Below are positions 31,310-40,918 of a stretch of 64,000 bases of DNA, in pieces. This DNA comes from Pseudozyma flocculosa PF-1 (taxonomy: Eukaryota; Basidiomycota; Ustilaginomycetes; Ustilaginales; Ustilaginaceae): contig NW_006920871.1 in NCBI RefSeq assembly GCF_000417875.1, forward strand, positions 225,397 through 289,396. The letters run 5' to 3'. The notes below the pieces were generated by a model. The model worked only from the letters and a program-made list of their open reading frames with translations, did not search any database and was not told the DNA's origin. The position numbers and the translations under genes were made by a program. The first letter of the stretch is position 1, and every line of letters starts with the position of its first letter.

Positions 31310-33778
31310 GACCCGACATATGTATGTACTTACGCCCATTGGATCTCCTTGCAGCCTCTAGCCGTGGGTCCCGACTCGTCTGTCTTACCCTGTAGCGCAA
31401 GGGCGGTAGGGTCAGCCGAAGCAAGGCGATCGAGCGGTGTGCGGACAAGGGAGACGCGGTCGTGGCGATGGCGATGGCGGCAGCGGCGGCAGCGGCAGAC
31501 GAGGTGGTGTGTGTTCGTACGCGAAGGGCCCAGCCTGCTCGCTTCAACGCGGGGAAAAGGGACAAAGGCGGGCGGGCGGCCTGGCGCCAGGCTCTGGTTT
31601 GTCCTGTTCGCTGCCACCCCGTCCCCGCCCCGCGGCGGCCTGCTTGTTCAGCCCCGACATGGCTGCGTGTGCGATGCATCTTTGATCAACAGCCGGCATA
31701 CGGATGCTCGACGTCCGACGCTTCGGTTCGTCGTCGACGGGGCCGGGATTTCTTTCCTTCCTTCGCTCTGCATTTCTTTCACCGCACCGACCGGCAGGCG
31801 CCTGCAGTTCTTGGCCTGGCTGCCCGCCTGCCGGCCTCGTCGTTCGGTGCGCCGATACCGCGACCCGCAACCCGCACCCATGGACCATCATACTCGATCC
31901 TGCCGCTCTCCTCCGACCGCTCTCTCTCGCTTTCTCCCTCTTCGCTCTCTCCTCCTTTGTCCTTCGTACTGGAGCCCGGTCTCTGTACGAGCATACGGCT
32001 GTTGGTCGCCCGAACATCGTCCAATGACCGTGTGCGCTCAAGGCTACGCTTGCTTTGTCCTGGGCCCGTCGCCGCCAAGGTTACCACTCCGACCTCGCCG
32101 TGGCCGTGGGGTCTTTCGGTCGCCATGGAAACGTCGCTCGTCTGTGCCGCCGTATGTCATCCGGCTTGGCCTTCCTCGCACTGCCCTTCCTAGGTTCCTA
32201 TCTGGTCGCCACCTGGGAGCCTCCCGACGGCGGCGCCCTCGAGAGTGCCACGTTGCGGCGCATCAATCCACCGTACCTGCTTGCTTATGTTTCGACCCAG
32301 TCCCAACCACTGTCGCCGTATCGTCCGGACCAGCCGTGGCGTACCGCCACGGTGCGTGAGTGCTGACTGGACGGCTGCAGAAGCGATATCGCCACTCGCC
32401 GTCCGGTCCTGTTCTGCACTGAGCGGAACACGTCCAGCCGTACCGCGATCACGCGAGCCGTGCAACTGTACTGAGCCTCCTCTTCCGCACCTTGGCTTCC
32501 AGACCGTCGTGCCCTGCCCTGCGTCGTTCCTACCGGCACCTGGTTATCCATGTCCCACGTACGCACGTACAGGTTAAGCTCTGCGCCGGTTGGCAAGACC
32601 GTGGGTCAGCTCCACCGCCGACTTCACCCGTCAAGAGTACGTGGCTTCGGCGTCTAGACTGGACTTCGTCGAAGGTCATGGCAGACGGGTGGGCGTCTAG
32701 ACCTTCGCTCCTGCTGCTCGTTCTTCCCTCTCGGCGGTCCGAACTGATCCGAAGCGGAGGACGAACCGGATGCAGGGATCATCGGGTCACAGAGACAATC
32801 GGGACTGTGCAGAGCATCGGTCATCGTCTTCGCGGCGAATGCCTAGCTGTCCAGACGGCCCATCGTGCTAATGTCCCCTACCTTCTCACGGCTGGACCTC
32901 AGAAAGCTTCTCATCTGCGTTTGCAAGACGAGTGGGAACCAGTTCCGACCACGCCGTCTGATGACCAAGGGTGAGCTTCTGGAGCTAGAGGCACTAAGAC
33001 TGAGCTTCGCCGCGCCCACTCTCCCTTCTACTCGCTCGAGATAAGGGCGAGGAGCCATGCCTGGTAGGTACCACCCCAGCAACCATCCACGTCAAGCCTG
33101 GCCCGCCCTGAGGTCGACGGCAGCAAAGCAAGCAAGCGATCGAGAGCAAGAGGTGGGGTCGGATTTTGGGATTCTCGTGTTGTGAGCGTGTCGAGACCCG
33201 CGGCGACGCCAACCCTTGCCGCGGGCCACGCAGTCAAACACCCATCGCATTCCACTCTGCTCTCAGCTCTCTGCTCCTACTGTCCTCACTCTAGACTCCC
33301 CCTCTGTCCCTCTGGCTTCACCGCGTGCTCCGACCGTTACAAAAACAAACACAAGGAGGGGGATCGGAGGAGGAGCACTTGGCTGGCCGCCAAAGGCGGA
33401 GGAGGGAGAGGAAAGAGCGCTGGACGAGGCGGCAGCGCCAGAGACTCGAGACGGCCGACGACGGGGGAGCAGGACCGCGATTTTTTCTTTTGCCTAGATG
33501 CGTGCATATCGAGTCGATGGCAGGGATGGCATCCGATGCTGGTGTGGGTGTGTGTGTGTGGTGGGTAGTGGTGGTGGTGTGCATGTGCGTGGGTTGACCG
33601 CGTGCCACCTGCAGCGGGCGGAGGGGTACCAGCCCGCTATATCAGGCAGCACCGATCAGGAAGAGGTCGGCGCCGCTACGCAGGCAGCAAAGCGCAGCGG
33701 CCAAGGAAGGGAATCGACGAAGGGGAAAAAGGAAAGAGGGGACCGCAGCCGACTGAAGAACGCCAAAGAGCAGGCGCT

Positions 33779-34882
33779 TCAGAGACGGCGACCACGGCGA
33801 CCGCCCTTCTTGCGGGTGCTGTCGGTGGGGACGGGGGTGACGTCCTCGATCCTTCCGATCCTCATGCCGGCACGGGCGAGGGCGCGGAGCGCGGCCTGGG
33901 CACCGGGGCCGGGGGTCTTGGTGCGGGTACCACCAGTGGCGCGCAGCTTGATGTGGAGCGCAGTGACACCGACCTCCTTGCAGCGGACGGCGCAGTCCTG
34001 GGCGGCAAGCATCGCGGCGTAGGGCGACGACTCGTCACGGTCGGCCTTGACCTTCATGCCGCCTACGAGGGTTCGAAGAGAGCAGTGTAGGGGGGCAGAG
34101 GGCCAATAGTCAGTCCACCGCCGATGTCGAACCAAGTGGCAGGGTTGAGGCCAAGTCGGAGCCATCGACGCGGGCCCAAAGACGCCCATCTCGAGGAAGG
34201 GTGACGTGTTGCGTATGCCGTCCAATCGTGCCCCTCGTCAGCGCTAGCGCTTCTATGTGGCCATGCCCTTGCTGACCATACGCCGCCGAATCCTCCATCG
34301 ACCAGCTAGTGTCCAGCCTGGCACCGCTGCCCTTTCCGCTCTGGAGTTGCGGAGGGGCCGGCCAAATCCGGCAGCAATCCGGTAGGTCGTCCTGCCGGCC
34401 TCTGCGGCGTATCCCGCGGGCCTTCCTCGAGATAGAAGATGTCGTCGCCGGAGCTTCGTCCGGCTGGAGACAGCTGTGTCTGCGCTGTGCTGAGACTCAC
34501 CAGTAACGCGGACGATGGTTTCCCTGCCCGAGAGATCAGTGACGTGAACGAAGGTGTCGTTGAACGAGGCGAAGATGCTGAAGGGAGGAGAACCGCGGCG
34601 CAGCGGTGGTCGATGTCAGCAACATCAGTTTACCAAGTTTCACTGAACCTCGATGAGCCTTGCCCTCCCGCTGGCCACGATGATGTGTCCATCTGACACC
34701 TCGAGACCGGCACCCTTCAGGACACCCTGACCGGCCGCCTTGTCGTCCCATCTCGACCTTCTTCCTTGATCGCCTGCCTTCCAGGATACTCACTGAGCAA
34801 CGCCGAAGACGAGCTCGCCCTCACCGACGTTGGGGCCGAGGGAAACCTCCTGAGTGGGAGCAGCGCGGACCTTGGGAGCCAT
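33779..34882 (-). CDS. RPS14: 40S ribosomal protein uS11 (Rps14)
   Basis: Complement of 34794-34882, 34501-34577 and 33779-34062, 149 aa. Introns are 216 nt (phase 2) and 438 nt (phase 1). The protein matches uS11 end to end: [20 protein letters not shown] across the first junction, [19 protein letters not shown] across the second, [19 protein letters not shown], then the basic C-terminus [12 protein letters not shown]. uS11 sits in the 40S platform next to the mRNA exit channel and is placed early in pre-40S assembly. The N-terminal 28 residues ([18 protein letters not shown]) precede the conserved core, and the ATG is the first in frame. Both introns are longer than every non-ribosomal intron in the window. 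It is divergent from RPL38, with about 1 kb between start codons. Confidence 0.97.
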
Positions 34883-35892
34883 CTGTGCAACGTGTGGAGT
34901 TTGTGATAGGTGGTAGGTGTGGAGGGCGGTGCACAAAGAAGGTGGTGGCGGCGGCAGTCGAGAGATGCGAGTCGAGGGTCGAGAAAGATGCCAGCGGAAA
35001 GGGCGAGCGGGCGAGCGGGCGGGCGGCGGGTAGGTTCAAGATAGTCGGGCGATGGGTTGAATTGAAGGTGAAGCGACAGGGAGGAGCAGAGGTTCGAGGT
35101 CAAAGGTCAGCCTTGGCCGTTCTTTGTGCGCGTCACGGATCGCCTCGCGATATCGTTGGTCCTCGTTGGCGTCGTCGGCGTCGGCGAAAGGGTCAGTATC
35201 TCACCTTGATGATATGTGTGGGTGGGGGGCGGAGAGATGGTAGGGGTGGTCTTGGTGAAGCTGGTAGGCCGATCTCTCTCTCTCTGGCTCGCTCGGTCTC
35301 TCTGGCCGGGGCGCGGATGGAGTTGCAGGCGGCGGCTGGCGGCGGGCGTCTTTGGCTGGGCTGCGAGCGTCCCCCACTCTGCTGGTTGGCTGGCTGGCTG
35401 GCTGACGAGCTGACGAGCTCACGAGCTGGCCGGCCTCTCTGGCTGGCCCAGGCTGGCCGGGGCTGGGTCGTCGGCCCGCCTCGGAGCCTTGCCTTGGCCT
35501 CGCCCTTGCTTCTCGAAATCGAGTCGAAGCAGGGCACGTGATGATTTTTGGAATTTCAGAAAGAGGCCAGGCGAGCGCAGGGACGAGTGTGGGAATCCTC
35601 GGCCGAGCCTCCTGGCGCCAGCGCCCGGGACTCGAATTTCGGAAGCGAACGTCAAAGGGCCCTGACCACCTGGAAGAGCGCGACCGAGCGAGCGAGCGAC
35701 CGAGCGAGTCGGTCCAACGCAGAGGCAAACGCACGCAGGCAGGAGGCAGCCGGCAGCGAGGGTGGGTGTGTGGGCTGCGGGCCGAGGGGCGAGTCGACGG
35801 CTGCGGAGGGCGGGTCCACCTCTCTCTGCCTTCTCACGGATACCTTACCATCCCCTCACCCGCCGCCCACCCCCCACGGATCCATAGTCAAG
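34883..35892. promoter_or_regulatory. Divergent promoter of RPS14 and RPL38
   Basis: About 1 kb between two ribosomal protein start codons. It contains CT-dinucleotide runs near 35273-35300, a GGCT/GACGAGCT repeat near 35383-35430 and a GAGC repeat near 35685-35705. No other gene seen. Confidence 0.55.
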
Positions 35893-37202
35893 ATGGTGAG
35901 CACGACCCCTTGATCGCCATCCGACAGCTCCAGCGCCGGCATCGACGACGACGACGACCCGCGTGGACGACGTGCGACACGCAGGCGACATTCGGAAGAG
36001 CACGCTCCCTTGGCAGGGCATCGTATACGACGGCATCATCATCGGCACCAGCACTTCGTTTTGGCACGACCTCCCACCCACCGTATCGAACGCGACCTCG
36101 GCGACCTCGTTGCGGCTGGATCGAATGCGGCAGCCTCAATCGAGGGATTGGCCGACTTTCGACATCTGCCGCACGGCCTTTGTTTCTAGACTCGTCGACG
36201 AGATCCAGGACGACTGCTCCGCCCCGACAAAGGGCGCACTTCGACCTATGATGCCTGCCCGACGTTGAGGCATCACATTCAGACTTCAGACTAGAGGCGG
36301 TTTTGGCAGGAAACTCCGTTCGAGGCCGCCGATATTGGAGCGGGTGCGGGATGGACGTCATGGGTCAAGGTGACGGAGGCAGGCACGGCGGGTAGGAGAC
36401 TCTTCCAGGGCTGTCTGGACGGTTCTGACGTGCTGGAGGTGATAGGAGAACGGATGCTGCACGACAGTCGTCCTTGGTGGAGGCCGACCGTGGGATCGAG
36501 ATGGCGACATGAGACGGCCTCGGCGTGCCGACACTACACGACGCCTGCGACGTATGCCACGACCGCCGACACGGCACAAAGCCTTTCAGCGCTCAACGAT
36601 CCGACCGACGAAGCCCTGCCATTGGACGCTCTCCGAATCGCCTGCACTGTCGCACTCGCCCATGGCGTCGTGTCTCTCCTCTGCCTGCAGCACCAACGAC
36701 GATCCGCTCTCGTTTGCTAACCCCGCCTCGACGCTTCCTTGCTCCCGCCTTGCCCGCCTTGCCCGCCACGCAGCCCAAGCAGGTCACCGACATCAAGAAC
36801 TTCCTCGAGATCGCGCGCCGCAAGGACGCGACGGCTGCCCGCATCAAGAGGACCATCAAGGCTGGCAAGACCCAGACCAAGTTCAAGGTCCGATGCTCCA
36901 AGTACCTCTACACGCTCGTCGTTGACGATGCCCAGAAGGCCGAGAAGCTCAAGCAGTCGCTTCCCCCGGGTGAGTTGCGATGCCGGAGTTGATGTTGTTG
37001 GGGCGATCCGAGTCAATGGTCAGGAGCGACTCGGATGGTGGAGTTTCGGGACTTGCGCTCAGCCTGGAGTTGGCGGAGGAGGAAGCTGCTTTGCGCGACA
37101 CACGTTGCGACAGCACGACTGACAACGGCCTGCCTTATCGCGCCCCTCTTTGCAGGTCTCAACGTCGTCGAGGTCGGCGCCAAGGCCAAGAGCAAGAAGT
37201 AA
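35893..37202 (+). CDS. RPL38: 60S ribosomal protein eL38 (Rpl38)
   Basis: Coding 35893-35895, 36774-36969 and 37156-37202, 81 aa. The first coding exon is only the ATG, directly followed by a GTGAGC donor. The 878-nt intron ends in CCACGCAG. The reading then gives [38 protein letters not shown] and [10 protein letters not shown], and the last junction (phase 1, 186-nt intron) completes [17 protein letters not shown]. This is the full eL38 fold and length. eL38 is a small, peripheral 60S subunit protein. The start is forced, because exon 2 has no suitable Met and the family begins M-P-x-x-V/I. The first intron is six to twelve times longer than ordinary introns here. I found no convincing snoRNA or other gene inside it. 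Confidence 0.96.
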
Positions 37203-38645
37203 ACCTTCCTGAACTCTCGCCCTTTCTTGCCCATCCTCGTTCCTGCACGCACGCACGCCATGGCCTCTTGTTCTACTACTACCTCGCCCACCCACCCAAA
37301 AAAGCAGCAACATGACACACATACGCACATGCGCACCCACACACCTCTTGTAGCACCACCCATGTCCACGTCTTCCCCTCTCTGCTGGAGGGGGGAAAGG
37401 TGGAAGGCGATGTCGTCTCTGTCTCCTTTTCTCTTCCTCCTGTTTTTGCTGCTCTAGAGGGAAGAGGCGGGAAGAGAGCGACAGTGTCAATCGCCAGCCA
37501 GATTTTGCAGCATGGCATAGCATGCACGCATCCACGCACTCAGCGTCGCACGATGGGGCTTTGTCCTTGAGAGTCAGGGAAGAAGGGAGAGGATGCGACG
37601 GGAGAGGTTGCGATGGGGACGGGATTTGTTCGCGCGATGCTGGCACGCCCGTGTGGTTCGGTATCCAAGGTGTAGCTCGGCCCGCCGCCGTTCTGACGCT
37701 CCGCTGCCGTCCTGCACCACGAACTGCCCCTCTCGCGCCCGCCGCTCCACCCCGGGACTGCAGTCAAGGGGGCCACCACCGCATCTCGCCCCCCCCTCTG
37801 TCTAGCCTGAAGAGCAGTAGTCTGCTTCATTTCAGTCAGTCGGTAGACGATCGAGGGCGCGGGCAGAGCCCCCTCGTCGCTGTTGAGGTCGCGGTGATGG
37901 GAAGTGTTGCAGCCGCGGGCGACGAGAGGCGATGCTGCGGTCGAGGTTCGGCGTGGATCGAGGGCTTGCTTGCAATCGGCCGAGAGGAGGCACGCGAAAA
38001 GAAAAAGCCAAAGATCGACGGCCTGGCAGGCTGGGCTGGCTGCCTGTCGCTCTGTCTTCTGGTCTTCCCCTCTCTCTTCGCCCCCCTGACCCACCCCTAC
38101 TTTTCCACCACCATCACCTTCGCTGCCTTCTTCATCGAAGCCCGCCATCAATATCGACACTCCTGCTTCTCCTCTGCCTGATTTCGGTCCATCGACCGCA
38201 TCTCGTCCCGCATTGCTCGATCCCACTCCATCCCCATTCGCCCCAATCACCTCCCCCTCCCCACACCCTCGCCTGTGATATCACCACAAACTATAACCTC
38301 CCACGAACCCCTCGACCGGCAGAGCCTGCACCTTCGTCGGGGCGATGCCCACATGGAGGTGCGGGTTCGGTTTTGTCGCCCCTCCCTTCTTTTGAGGGGA
38401 GGGGACCAGCGTCGAATACGGGGAAGACAAACGACCGGCATATCGCTCTGCCGTATCAGCCTCCCTATCTCCTACTTCTCTTCCATGGTAGGGTCGGCTC
38501 GTTGGTTAGAGCACATTCCCCTCCCCGCCCCCGCTCCCCTTCTGCCCCCTTCCACCATACCCATGCCTGCCCTGTTCGGTCCTGGATCTACGCTGGTTTC
38601 CGCTTTGCTCTTTGCAATCAAGCTGTCTCGTATTTCCGCCCGCCC
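37203..38645. other. Intergenic between RPL38 and DPH7, no gene recognised
   Basis: Convergent interval of 1.4 kb with pyrimidine-rich stretches and no recognisable protein. A tRNA-like D-arm near 38491-38514 was examined and rejected. Confidence 0.55.
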
Positions 38646-39954
38646 TCAGCTTGACCAGATGTGCATCGTGGCGTCGTAAAAAGAACAGCTGTATACGTTG
38701 CGCTTCGCCGCCGACGATGATGACGACGACGACGACGATGACGAGGGAGAGAGGCCGCGATCCCAGTCGCAGCCGTAGGCGAGGCTGGCGTGGTCGTCGA
38801 AGCGGGTGACGATGTCCATCTCGTCGCCCCTCTGCAGCTTGGCGCCGGGCTCGAGCTGGGCAATCGAGGGGAGCGAGAGGACCTTGAAGCCGTCGTGCAT
38901 GCACCCTACGAGGAGGAGCGACGGGTCGGTCGGGTGCCACTTTGTCCTCCATACGCCCCCTCCCACGGGCGTCTCCGAGACGGGGCGGAGGGGAGCGCGG
39001 GCGTCAAAGAGGCGCACGTTGGCGTCGTAGCTGCCCACGGCCCAGAGGTGCTGGCGCAGGTGGTGGCTCTGCATCGACGTCACGCCGCCGTCGAAGCCCC
39101 GTGTGACGGCAAACGTCGGTCGCCGCCCCGCGCCCGTGTTGGGCGTGCGGAGGTCCCAGCCCTTCATGGCCAAGTCGTCGCCACCGCTCCACACCACCTG
39201 GCCGCCCGACCAGCAGTCAAAGGCGGCGATCCAGGCCTCAAAGTCGTGCGCGTGCCACGTCTCCAGCCCGCGCGGCCTCGAGGGGTAGGCCAGGTTGAGC
39301 TGGTCATGTCGATCCCGGTGCATCGCCTCGCGCTCGTCGGACGAATTCCGGTCGTCGTCGTCATCGTCGTCGTCGTCGTCGTCGTTGTCGTCAGAGGCGG
39401 GTGCAGGTGCAGGCTTCTGATCGAGATGCGTGCTGGCCAGCGAATCCTCTATGCTCTCTGACTGCAGCGCCTCTGCCACACTCGGCAGAAAGGCGAGCGA
39501 GCCGTCGCTCTGGCTGACGATGAGGGCGGCGTCGCTGCTGGCCTCGCGCCTATGGAGCTGGGCGTCAGGATAGCCGTGGTGATGGCCGCCTGTGCGGTCG
39601 GACCAGTCGAGGCTGAGGCAGAGGGCGTTCTTGTGGTTGATCTTGAGGATCGCCAGCTCGTCAAGGCAATATGCGTTGGCGGTGTCGGCGCCGGTGGAGC
39701 GGACGAGGCGGTGGATGGTGACGTGGCCCTGGGCGTTGGCCACGCCCAGCGTGCCGAGGGATCTGGAGGGCGGGACCGCGGTCGATGCTGATGGCGTCGG
39801 TGTGAGGTCGGCGAGGGACCACTTCGTGTCGAGGATGGCGGGCATAGAGTGCTGGTCGACGACCTGGCTGGTCATGTTGCCGTCCGGGGTGGGTGCGGCG
39901 GTACGGATGGAGCAGGTCCCTCTGCGAGAGTAGGCCGGTCCCCGACTCGGCGTG

Positions 39955-39993
<39 letters not shown>

Positions 39994-40250
39994 TTGGCGT
40001 GACATGCCTGTGCATCATCTGGGCGGTCATGGCCTGCCTTTCCTCGATGTGCGTCGAGCTCATGCTGGTCTACCTGGTAGGTTGCGAGGGCAAAGACGCC
40101 CTGGATGCCCGGCAGTGATTCGATCGAGTCGGCGCAGAGGTGGGTGGAGCAGGTGAAGAGCGAGGTGGCCTCTGTACGCGGGGTCGGTCGGGCGTGATAT
40201 CAGCCGGGATGTGTTGTTGTGCGGCTTGCAAGCGGCCTCGACTCACGCAT
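38646..40250 (-). CDS. DPH7: Dph7, WD40 diphthine methyltransferase
   Basis: Complement of 40247-40250 and 38646-40171, 509 aa. The first exon is ATG plus one base (GTGAGT donor at 40246), and a 75-nt intron ends in TACAG. Splicing gives MQATSLFTCSTHLCADSIE, and the next residues GIQGVFALATYQVD match the Dph7 N-terminus. A shorter ATG at 39875 would lose this first blade. WD40 blades visible: CLSLDWSD, HDFEAWIAAFDCWSGGQVV with WSGGDDLAMKGWDLR, LWAVGSYDANVRLFDAR, VWRTKWHPTDPSLLLVGCM with HDGFKVL, and YSCSFYDATMHIW. Dph7 demethylates the methylated diphthine intermediate so that diphthamide synthesis on eEF2 can finish. Two aspartate runs encoded by GAC repeats interrupt blades, and a serine run sits near the end. 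Confidence 0.9.
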
Positions 40251-40918
40251 GGTCGCGACCCGGCCGGGGAGCAGGAGCGGAGGTGGTGGGCGGAGTGCCG
40301 GGAGCGACGAGCAGCGATGATGGGACGACGTCGAGGACGGGCGTTGAAAATCGCCTCGGAAAATCACGAGGAAAACCCTGAAATCGAGCGGGGCGAAAGG
40401 GCCTCCACATGCAAGAGGCCAGGCGGCGGACAGGCGCGCCCTCTGCACGCACGGACAGGCGCGGCTGCCAGGCTGCCAGGCCACCAGACCACCAGGCCAA
40501 GCAAAAAGACAGGCATGCACGCCTGCCGGCCCTCCTGGCAGAGAAGCACACGCACGCCTGACCAAACGTCGCGAGACCCCGTCTGAGCAGACTGTCGGCC
40601 AAGCCGCCCATCCCTTCAACTCCTTCACGGCTTCCCTCCCCCCTCCTCTCGCTCCGCCACCACCTTGTCTCGACCGCCCACCGACGACGCTCGCCACCAC
40701 CAGCCTCGCACCGGATATCGCAGGCAGCCACACTCGGCCACGCTAGCCAGCCAGGCATCCCTGTACGCGACATCCTCTTCGGCCTCCCCTCTCCGCTCCC
40801 ATGCCGCCCATCCACGCTTCCTCGCCCCTCAGTCATCCAACCCTGAGCTAGTCTGGTCGGCAGGGTCCCGATCGCTGCTCATTCCCACCACCACCACCAC
40901 CACCACCGCCACCGCAAC
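40251..40918. promoter_or_regulatory. Divergent promoter of DPH7 and the NIPA-like gene
   Basis: 668 bp between start codons. A CACCAC repeat forms the leader directly before the NIPA-like ATG. No other gene seen. Confidence 0.5.

Larger units (their letters stand above)
29122..33778. other. 4.7-kb gene-free island with assembly gap and short repeats
   Basis: No protein family, tRNA or rRNA is recognisable on either strand. It contains an 18-G run (30712-30729), 51 Ns (30766-30816), a GCAA-based repeat (31240-31309), a TG-rich stretch near 33541-33595 and T-rich patches near 33480. Open frames here are short or overlap each other on opposite strands without motifs. It includes the subtilase promoter at its left edge. 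A non-coding RNA cannot be excluded. Confidence 0.5.

Noticed and set aside
34063..36773. snoRNAs inside ribosomal protein introns
   Set aside because: Looked for paired C and D boxes and H/ACA marks; only partial matches such as ATGATGC were seen, without the partner box.
38485..38590. tRNA-like D-arm (GCTC-GTTGGTTA-GAGC) with a possible downstream box B
   Set aside because: No anticodon stem, T-stem or acceptor stem can be formed.
39872..39875. ATG at 39875 as the DPH7 start
   Set aside because: The frame is open upstream and encodes conserved Dph7 N-terminal residues, so this Met is internal.
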